5,033 nucleotides of DNA, taken from Nitrososphaerales archaeon TH5888. Its GTDB lineage: Archaea; Thermoproteota; Nitrososphaeria; Nitrososphaerales; Nitrososphaeraceae. Below the pieces are notes generated by a model. It saw only the letters and a list, made by a program, of their open reading frames with translations. It made no database searches and was not told the origin of the DNA. This document shows, piece by piece, positions 1-5,033 of the stretch. Made by a program: the position numbers and the translations under genes. How positions within the stretch are numbered: the first letter of the stretch is position 1; each line of letters opens with the position of its first letter. The stretch is taken from the NCBI GenBank assembly GCA_014523595.1, contig JAATVN010000215.1, positions 1 to 5,033 of the forward strand, in the 5' to 3' direction.

Positions 1-977
1 ACAAGCGAAAACCGGGACAATCAATAATTACAACCCAGAGAATAGAAGAAGATAAAGTAGAAATTTTGTCGGGAGTTTTTAATGGATATACTACTTCAGC
101 TCCCATATGTGCGATAATATGGAACAAAGATTCAGATTCTAAGCCGTATGAGGTGATAAAGAATAGTCCACGGCCAGGTCATGCAGATTATCCATCTTTC
201 GTAAAATACGGAGGATATGCAGACTATAGAGGAAGCGGTAGATTTTCTGGCAGATTAACAGCAACCATGGTCATGGGTGGTGCAATAGCACAAAAGCTCT
301 TGAATCACACGTTGGGAATCGAAACGATTGCTTATACGACTCAGATAGGTCAAATTAGTTACAAATCTTTATCCTATCAAGATTCAAAACAAAATAGATA
401 TGCAAATGATGTTCGCTGTCCTAATCCTGAAATTGCTGAGAAAATGAAATCAGCTATAATCGATGCAAGGAAAAATGGAGATTCTCTGGGAGGAATTGTC
501 GAGTCTATATCTGTGGGATTACCAGTAGGATTGGGAGAACCGATATTCTCTTCAATGGAATCTGATCTCAGTAAAGCGTTATTTAGCATTCCATCTGTAA
601 AGGCTATAGAATTTGGATCTGGTTTTTCAGGAACAAAGCTGAAAGGTTCTGAAAATAACGACGAGTATGTACTCTCTGAAGACAACAAGATAATAACAAA
701 GACGAACAATTCTGGAGGAATATTAGGAGGTTTGACTAATGGTATGCCATTAGTAATAAGAATTGGATTCAAGCCAGCATCATCCATAGCAAAAAAACAA
801 AAAACAGTAGATTTGGTTTCCAATTCTGAATGTGACATTGTTGTTCCTGGAAGACACGACCCCTGTGTTGTTCCTCGAGCTATACCAGTAGTAGAGTCGT
901 TAGTTTCATTGATTTTGGCTGACCACGCGATTAAATGGAATCTAATACCACCTGTTCTAAGTGAAGGAAAAAAATGA
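1..977 (+). CDS. aroC: Chorismate synthase, 5'-truncated by the window edge
   Basis: This enzyme converts 5-enolpyruvylshikimate-3-phosphate to chorismate, the last step of the shikimate pathway, using reduced FMN without net redox change. The reading frame is open from base 3, so 324 residues are visible. The first ones (KRKPGQS, then TTQRIEED) match the family region around residues 40-60, so about 40-45 N-terminal residues lie upstream. The TTG at 66 is internal and not the start. Visible family motifs are SPRPGHADY, the signature GRFSGRLTAT (237-284), the NNSGGILGG glycine-rich loop followed by NGMP (705-749), and the C-terminal signature RHDPC (852-866) before a helix rich in V, E, S and L. 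FSGR in place of the bacterial SSAR is the form I associate with archaeal enzymes. The gene ends in ATGA, sharing four bases with the next gene, so translational coupling is likely. Identification is very secure, and no defect is seen in the visible part. Confidence 0.97.
   Translation, partial: KRKPGQSIITTQRIEEDKVEILSGVFNGYTTSAPICAIIWNKDSDSKPYEVIKNSPRPGHADYPSFVKYGGYADYRGSGRFSGRLTATMVMGGAIAQKLLNHTLGIETIAYTTQIGQISYKSLSYQDSKQNRYANDVRCPNPEIAEKMKSAIIDARKNGDSLGGIVESISVGLPVGLGEPIFSSMESDLSKALFSIPSVKAIEFGSGFSGTKLKGSENNDEYVLSEDNKIITKTNNSGGILGGLTNGMPLVIRIGFKPASSIAKKQKTVDLVSNSECDIVVPGRHDPCVVPRAIPVVESLVSLILADHAIKWNLIPPVLSEGKK
964..968 (+). promoter_or_regulatory. Shine-Dalgarno-like site for the mutase-aminotransferase gene
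   Basis: AAGGA lies five bases before the ATG at 974, inside the last codons of aroC. It fits pairing with the 3' end of 16S rRNA and supports 974 as the start. That start also places the chorismate mutase residues at the expected distance from the N-terminus. Confidence 0.6.
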
Positions 978-2353
978 GCGAAGAAAATGAACTCAAATTA
1001 GAAAAACTGCGCGATGACATGCGACTTGTGACCGCAGACATAATAAAACTTGTAGATAAGAGAATGAATATAGCAAGTCAAATCGGAAATATCAAGAATA
1101 ATCTGATGATGAAAATAGAGGATGTTTCCGTTGAACAAGATATAGCGAGGTATGTTCATGATAAGGGAACGCAAGTAGGATTGAATAATGAGTTTATAGG
1201 GAGGCTATTGAATTTATTATTTTTAGAATCAATAAGAATTCAAAAGGAAAAAACTTCAAACAAAGAAACAAAGCTAGACCACATGGCCATGTTTTTGAAA
1301 GCAAAACAATTAGAATCTGAGGGTAAGAAGATAATTCATCTGGAAGTTGGTGAGCCCGATTATATGCCTCCCGTTAGTGTCAAACATGAATTATTGAAAA
1401 CTTTTGAGAAAAGGCATGTTCACTATACTCAAACGACTGGAATTCCTCTACTAAGAAAGTCAATTGCAAAAGAGAGATCAGTAAGGGATGATAATGTCAT
1501 AGTTAGTCCCGGGGCAAGGTTTGCAGTATTTAGCGCAATGGTTTCTACATTATCAGTTGGCGATGAAATAGTCATTTTTGAACCCGCGTGGCCTGCTTAC
1601 AGAGATTGTGCAAATTTTATCGGTGTAAAAGTTAAGGCAATCAAGACCACCGTGGAACAAAAATGGGATCTAGATTTGGAAGAATTAGAGAAGATGATAA
1701 CACCTAATACCAAAATGATAGTTCTAAACTCTCCGAATAATCCAACAGGAAAAATAATCCAGCAAAGAGAAATCGAGTACATCCTTAAATTGGCTAGGAA
1801 AAATAACATCTTTGTTCTAAGTGATGAGGTGTACTCAATGTATTCCTACATTCCTTATAGGAGCATCCTTGAATTTGAATACGATAAGAGCATAATGGTT
1901 TCCTCATTTTCAAAGAGTCACGCTATGACAGGCTTTAGAGTCGGATATGCAATAGCTTCAAAAAATATCATAGATAAAATTTCCAAGATTCAAGCAATAG
2001 CTGTAACGAGTGTAGCCGAACCAATGCAATATGCCGCTGTTGCTGCAATGAAAAGTAATGTTACTAACAACGCGACTTTAATGAAGAAACGATTAGATTT
2101 CATAAGAAGGGAACTAAAGGACATTCCTTGCGATTTCATCAACCCAGATGGTGGTATGTATTACTTCCTAAGATTCAAAAATAACATCGATGTCAATAAG
2201 ATAATATTTGATCTCTTAAATGAGGGAGTTGCGGTAGCTCCGGGAACTGGTTTTGGAGAATCATACTTTGATTTCATTAGAATTTCAGCGTGTCAACCAA
2301 TTAAATTACTAAATGAGGGATTAAAAATATTAAGAAAGGTTATGAATGTGTGA
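974..2353 (+). CDS. Fused AroQ chorismate mutase and class I aminotransferase (candidate prephenate aminotransferase)
   Basis: This is one 459-residue protein with two enzyme domains. Residues 1-92 form an all-helical AroQ chorismate mutase (chorismate to prephenate). Aligned by eye and without gaps to the E. coli mutase domain, R13, R30, K41, D50, E54, S86 and Q90 match active-site R11, R28, K39, D48, E52, S84 and Q88, but the Arg51 position is V53. A short linker (about 93-103) leads into a fold-type I, PLP-dependent aminotransferase. Its motifs are GEPD (126-129), Y151, W206, NNPTG with N256, D284 and Y287 in SDEVY, Schiff-base lysine K314 in SFSK, R322 in GFRVGY, and R436 as the likely substrate-carboxylate arginine. 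The domain lacks the first 15 or so residues of free-standing homologues, as if the mutase took their place. The overlap with aroC and tyrA suggests that prephenate is the amino acceptor, giving arogenate. Aspartate or aromatic keto-acid transamination remains possible. The domain calls are secure; the substrate is inferred. Confidence 0.93.
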   Translation: MSEENELKLEKLRDDMRLVTADIIKLVDKRMNIASQIGNIKNNLMMKIEDVSVEQDIARYVHDKGTQVGLNNEFIGRLLNLLFLESIRIQKEKTSNKETKLDHMAMFLKAKQLESEGKKIIHLEVGEPDYMPPVSVKHELLKTFEKRHVHYTQTTGIPLLRKSIAKERSVRDDNVIVSPGARFAVFSAMVSTLSVGDEIVIFEPAWPAYRDCANFIGVKVKAIKTTVEQKWDLDLEELEKMITPNTKMIVLNSPNNPTGKIIQQREIEYILKLARKNNIFVLSDEVYSMYSYIPYRSILEFEYDKSIMVSSFSKSHAMTGFRVGYAIASKNIIDKISKIQAIAVTSVAEPMQYAAVAAMKSNVTNNATLMKKRLDFIRRELKDIPCDFINPDGGMYYFLRFKNNIDVNKIIFDLLNEGVAVAPGTGFGESYFDFIRISACQPIKLLNEGLKILRKVMNV

Positions 2354-2354
2354 T
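2336..2354 (+). promoter_or_regulatory. Alternative ribosome-binding sites upstream of tyrA
   Basis: Two candidate sites serve two candidate starts. AAGGT at 2336-2340 is five bases before the ATG at 2346. GTGAT at 2350-2354, corresponding to the distal part of GGAGGTGATC, is three bases before the ATG at 2358. Both overlap the end of the preceding gene, whose stop codon is 2351-2353, so either start would be coupled to it. Confidence 0.45.
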
Positions 2355-3227
2355 ATAATGGCTAAATCAGTCGCAATAGTAGGTGCTGGAAAAATGGGTT
2401 TGTGGTTCTGCAACTATTTTTCAAAAAAAAATAATTTTGAGGTATTATTGTATGATAAGAGAAAGATCAAATTAGATCCAAAAAAATTCGCTGGTAACAT
2501 AACTGTCTGCAAATCACTGCAACCTTGTGTTAGCAAAGCTGACATCGTTATTGTGTGTGTACCAATTAGGATAACAGTTCCTGTAATTAACAAATGCACA
2601 TCAATGATGAAAAAAGGAGCCTGCATAGTAGAGATATCTTCACTTAAACTGGACATCTTTAATTCTTTGCTAGATATTCCAGATTACTTGATTCCTCTGT
2701 CGATTCATCCAATGTTCGGTCCAGGAGCTAAGAAGTTGAGTGATACTAAATTATTGTTAATACCAATAAGGAACGAAAATAGAGAACAAAAGTTAGTAAG
2801 ATCATTATTTAAGGAGGCAAGAACAATAGTAATCAAAGACCCAAAATCTCATGATTCAATTATGGCAATAATATTAGGAATGATTTACTACGTAAATTTA
2901 TTACTGGCTAGCACATTAAGCAATGAAAATATCACACTACTAAAGAGAGTTTCCGGAACTACTTTTTATCTTCAAAAACTCCTCTTTGAAAGCATACTGA
3001 CAGACAATTCATCACTTATATCGTCACTGCTTGCGGATAACAAGCAATTAATAAAATATTTAAAAAAATATAATGAAGAGTCGGCTAAATTATTCGAAAT
3101 AATAATCAAGAATAAGAATATTCTTGAAAAAAGAATTAATAGAATCAAGCAAAGCTATACTAACAAGAGAAACATTATGTCATCGTATGAAAAAATGTAT
3201 TCAATAATATCGAAAATGAACGACTAA
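2346..3227 (+). CDS. tyrA: TyrA-family prephenate/arogenate dehydrogenase
   Basis: This cytosolic enzyme oxidatively decarboxylates prephenate to 4-hydroxyphenylpyruvate, or arogenate to tyrosine. From the ATG at 2346 it has 293 residues. The ATG at 2358 gives a 289-residue form beginning MAKSVAIVGAG, which looks more like typical homologues. The N-terminal Rossmann domain shows GAGKMG (13-18) and D37 at the end of the second strand, favouring NAD+ over NADP+. It continues with IVIVCVPI, EISSLK (96-101) and HPMFGP (121-126), where H121 matches the catalytic histidine (His197 in E. coli). The helical C-terminal domain includes SHDSIMA and SGTTFYLQ. By eye, the E. coli His257 and Arg294 positions are both tyrosine here (Y181 and Y208). 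This may reflect a different substrate, such as arogenate, or a divergent clade. No ACT domain is present, so feedback control by tyrosine would need another mechanism. Base composition is clearly more AT-rich than in the two genes before it. The family call is strong; the substrate is open. Confidence 0.92.
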   Translation: MCDIMAKSVAIVGAGKMGLWFCNYFSKKNNFEVLLYDKRKIKLDPKKFAGNITVCKSLQPCVSKADIVIVCVPIRITVPVINKCTSMMKKGACIVEISSLKLDIFNSLLDIPDYLIPLSIHPMFGPGAKKLSDTKLLLIPIRNENREQKLVRSLFKEARTIVIKDPKSHDSIMAIILGMIYYVNLLLASTLSNENITLLKRVSGTTFYLQKLLFESILTDNSSLISSLLADNKQLIKYLKKYNEESAKLFEIIIKNKNILEKRINRIKQSYTNKRNIMSSYEKMYSIISKMND

Positions 3228-3272
3228 TGAATAAGATGTTTACTCAATCATTTAGATGTAAAGTAAAGATAT

Positions 3273-4214
3273 ATGATAAAAAAAATTGCTTCTGATTTAT
3301 GTTGTGTAAATAATTCCTGTAAAAAGATAGGCCTAAGACTAGAATCATTTCTAGACGTAAAAGATGAATGCATAGAAGGATTCCTTTCATGCAAAGTTTG
3401 TAACTCAAAATACCCCATTATTCAAGGTGTTCCAATATTGTTGGAAAATTTTCATGAATACGCTCGTCAAAGAATTATGACATATGGTAAATGGATAATA
3501 AATTCTAAATCTTCTAAACTCAAATCCTTTCTTAAATCAGAAGGTGCAAAGATTCATAGTCCAACATATAACGATCGTTACGAGGAGAACAATATTTGGT
3601 ATAAATCTTACTTGAATACTCATCATGGTTACCCTTCAGATGATAGGCTATTGTCTTTATTGAAAAAGCAAATAAAACCAGATCACATTTACAAAATGCT
3701 GTCTAACAAGAACTTGAACTTAAATGGGGTAGGATTGGACATTGGATGTTCTTTCGGATCAAGCACTTTTGAATTGTCAAAAAAATTAACATATGTCTTT
3801 GGAGTAGATCTTTCATTCTCATTCATACTAGAAGCTAGAAAAATAATGCATGATAAAAAAAGTAGAAATGTAGAATTTATTGTAGCAGATGCGATAAATC
3901 TTCCCTTTGAATCAAAATTCTTTCAGAGCATAATTGCATTGAATATTGTTGATAGAGTCGATCTGTACACGCTTATTTCTTCTGTGAATAGTTGCATCAA
4001 AAACCATGGAAAACTTATTTTGATTGATCCTTACCATTTTGTGAACAATAATGGTAAGGATAAACTTGATTCAATCCAAATCAGAAAAATTGTAGAAAAA
4101 TTTGGATATAAAATAAATAATAAAGAATCATATATACCATGGATAATGAAAATAAACGAAAGATCTTATCTCTTCTACTTTGTGGATTTTATAGAAGCAA
4201 AGAAAAATGATTAA
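3273..4214 (+). CDS. SAM-dependent methyltransferase with N-terminal Trm112-like zinc ribbon
   Basis: This 313-residue protein has two parts. Residues 1-58 resemble a Trm112/YbaR-type zinc ribbon: LCC (9-11), C16, C40-x2-C43 and the typical tail YPIIQGVPILL (47-57). After a lysine-rich helical stretch (about 60-145) comes a class I Rossmann methyltransferase. It has motif I DIGCSFG (156-162), the ribose-binding acidic residue D179 in GVDLS, D206 in VADAINLPF near the adenine site, and the strand GKLILIDPY (246-254). The last strand (SYLFYFVDF) closes the fold. Similar ribbon-plus-methyltransferase architectures occur in RlmA-type rRNA methyltransferases and many uncharacterised enzymes, so the substrate cannot be read from the sequence. 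It starts 45 bases after tyrA on the same strand. No clear Shine-Dalgarno or TATA element precedes it, and it may be cotranscribed. The start is supported because MIKKIASDLC matches the normal beginning of the ribbon. GC content is low, like tyrA. There is no direct evidence for a role in aromatic amino acid synthesis. Confidence 0.85.
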   Translation: MIKKIASDLCCVNNSCKKIGLRLESFLDVKDECIEGFLSCKVCNSKYPIIQGVPILLENFHEYARQRIMTYGKWIINSKSSKLKSFLKSEGAKIHSPTYNDRYEENNIWYKSYLNTHHGYPSDDRLLSLLKKQIKPDHIYKMLSNKNLNLNGVGLDIGCSFGSSTFELSKKLTYVFGVDLSFSFILEARKIMHDKKSRNVEFIVADAINLPFESKFFQSIIALNIVDRVDLYTLISSVNSCIKNHGKLILIDPYHFVNNNGKDKLDSIQIRKIVEKFGYKINNKESYIPWIMKINERSYLFYFVDFIEAKKND

Positions 4215-4254
4215 AAATAGTTTCGGAGATAATCTACATAAATTTTTGTACAAA
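4203..4254. terminator. Putative bidirectional T-tract termination region between convergent genes
   Basis: The convergent spacer is only 87 bases. On the + strand a T5 run (4243-4247) follows the methyltransferase stop by about 30 bases. On the - strand, T5 runs opposite A-tracts at 4213-4217 and 4203-4207 lie downstream of the permease stop. Archaeal RNA polymerase can terminate at oligo-T without a hairpin. The palindrome TTTGTACAAA (4245-4254) overlaps the + strand tract but is too short and AT-rich for a strong stem. No other feature is visible in 4215-4301. Confidence 0.35.
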
Positions 4255-4301
4255 TCAGAGCTACAGTACTAATAGACTAATCAAACTCCAATTCAAATAT
4301 T

Positions 4302-5033
4302 TCAAAGTTTCTGATTCTTGTTTCTCAATGGATTTGCAATAGCATCCAGTGTATTTCCAATCAAGAAAAAAGCCAGGGCGGTTAATGCTATCATAAGTCC
4401 AGGAGGCACAATCCACCACCAAATACCTCGTGACGCAGCATCTGCGGTATTTGCTTCATGAAGTAGTTGTCCCCAAGTAGGTAATGATGGATCTCCTAAA
4501 CCGAGAAAGCTCAATGCGGCTTCGGTAAGAATAGCTGCAGGAACAGCTATTGCCACACTTGCAAATGTCAGTGGAAGTAGTTGTGGAATTATGTGTTTAA
4601 AAATTACCTTTAAATCTGACTGTCCCATTAGTTTAGCTGCTTCGACATACTGAAAATTGCGCATCTGTAATGCAATGCTTCTAATCACTTTTGCAGTTCC
4701 CATCCAGCTAAAAATTAGTAAAAATCCAATTATTAGAAAGATGTTACTCCCATAAATAATCGTAAGAAGAATAAGGAGCGGCAAGGTTGGCAACGCGTAA
4801 AATATATCATTTACTCGCATCATTGTTTCATCAGTTCTCTTTCCTCTGTATCCAGCTACTACACCATAAAACAATCCAATAGCTACTGAAAATACGGAAA
4901 CAGTTAGCCCTATGAATAATGCTATAGGAGTCCCCCATATGATCCCAACAGCAAGATCTCTTCTCAAGTCATCAGTTCCTATGATACCGAATACTTTACC
5001 TCCAAGAATTAACCCGGCATCTTCAACGCTGCT
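4302..5033 (-). CDS. DppC/OppC-like ABC transporter permease, 5'-truncated by the window edge
   Basis: This is an inner-membrane channel subunit of a peptide/nickel-type (PepT family) ABC importer, which would pair with a DppB-like permease, two ATPases and a solute-binding protein. The frame stays open to base 5033, leaving 243 visible residues. The TTG at 4967 lies inside the conserved GTDDLRRDL (visible residues 19-27) and is not the start. Family members run to about 290-300 residues, so roughly 60 N-terminal residues, including the first membrane segment, are missing. Visible membrane segments are around residues 31-60, 80-115, 150-176 and 205-228. The cytoplasmic EAA loop that docks the ATPase is at 4584-4643, with EAAKLMG and, ten residues on, HIIP. 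EAALSFLGLG and the C-terminal PPGLMIALT and NTLDAIANPLR are typical of DppC/OppC. The gene converges on the methyltransferase, so it is a separate unit whose partner genes should lie beyond the right edge. Substrate cannot be told from the permease alone. Confidence 0.93.
   Translation of the reverse strand, partial: SSVEDAGLILGGKVFGIIGTDDLRRDLAVGIIWGTPIALFIGLTVSVFSVAIGLFYGVVAGYRGKRTDETMMRVNDIFYALPTLPLLILLTIIYGSNIFLIIGFLLIFSWMGTAKVIRSIALQMRNFQYVEAAKLMGQSDLKVIFKHIIPQLLPLTFASVAIAVPAAILTEAALSFLGLGDPSLPTWGQLLHEANTADAASRGIWWWIVPPGLMIALTALAFFLIGNTLDAIANPLRNKNQKL

Noticed and set aside
66..68. TTG as the start of aroC
   Set aside because: The frame is open upstream to base 3 and encodes conserved chorismate synthase residues (RKPGQS), so the true start is outside the window.
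377..838. 153-codon open frame on the - strand inside aroC
   Set aside because: It lies wholly antisense to conserved chorismate synthase sequence, and its translation shows no recognisable domain. It is a shadow of the real gene.
1597..1809. 70-codon open frame on the - strand inside the aminotransferase domain
   Set aside because: It is antisense to the conserved PLP-domain coding sequence, including NNPTG, with no motif of its own.
2414..2656. 80-codon open frame on the - strand inside tyrA
   Set aside because: It is antisense to the Rossmann domain of TyrA. Its hydrophobic look is a by-product of the complementary reading frame.
3228..3272. Possible promoter for the methyltransferase
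   Set aside because: The 45-base gap is AT-rich but has no convincing BRE/TATA pair at the spacing expected for a leaderless or short-leader archaeal transcript.
3227..3295. 22-codon ATG frame overlapping the tyrA stop (TAATGA) and the methyltransferase start
   Set aside because: It is short and lysine-rich, and it runs into the methyltransferase start in another frame. The zinc ribbon begins properly at 3273, so this is neither a missing N-terminus nor evidence of a frameshift. A leader or coupling role cannot be excluded but has no support.
4965..4967. TTG as the start of the permease
   Set aside because: It lies within the conserved GTDDLRRDL motif and the frame continues to the window edge, so the gene is truncated and does not start there.

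Overview
This window is a short, gene-dense, AT-rich stretch. It carries the end of an aromatic amino acid cluster on the + strand facing a peptide-type ABC transporter permease on the - strand. The organism is most likely an archaeon, possibly of the Nitrososphaerota (Thaumarchaeota) kind. The pointers are an archaeal-style chorismate synthase signature (GRFSGRLTA), mostly AGA/AGG arginine codons, very tight or overlapping gene junctions, and T-tract rather than hairpin-type ends. This placement is an inference, and no rRNA or other phylogenetic marker is present.

Layout. Bases 1-977 hold chorismate synthase (aroC), cut at its 5' end by the window edge. Overlapping it by 4 bases is a 459-codon gene (974-2353) that fuses an AroQ-type chorismate mutase to a class I PLP-dependent aminotransferase. 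Overlapping that in turn is a TyrA-family dehydrogenase (2346-3227, or from 2358). After 45 bases comes a methyltransferase with an N-terminal Trm112-like zinc ribbon (3273-4214). An 87-base convergent spacer (4215-4301) follows, and then a DppC/OppC-like permease on the opposite strand (4302-5033), cut at its 5' end by the right edge. There is no gap longer than 90 bases, and I see no tRNA, rRNA, CRISPR array or mobile element.

How the genes work together. The first three encode consecutive steps: EPSP to chorismate (AroC), chorismate to prephenate (mutase domain), a transamination that could act on prephenate to give arogenate or on a later keto acid (aminotransferase domain), and oxidative decarboxylation towards tyrosine (TyrA). 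Fusion of mutase and aminotransferase makes an arogenate route to tyrosine attractive but does not prove it. By eye, two active-site positions in the TyrA protein and one in the mutase domain differ from the E. coli enzymes. No prephenate or arogenate dehydratase, needed for phenylalanine, lies in the window. The methyltransferase may be the last gene of the same transcription unit, but its substrate is unknown. The permease belongs to a separate, convergent unit.
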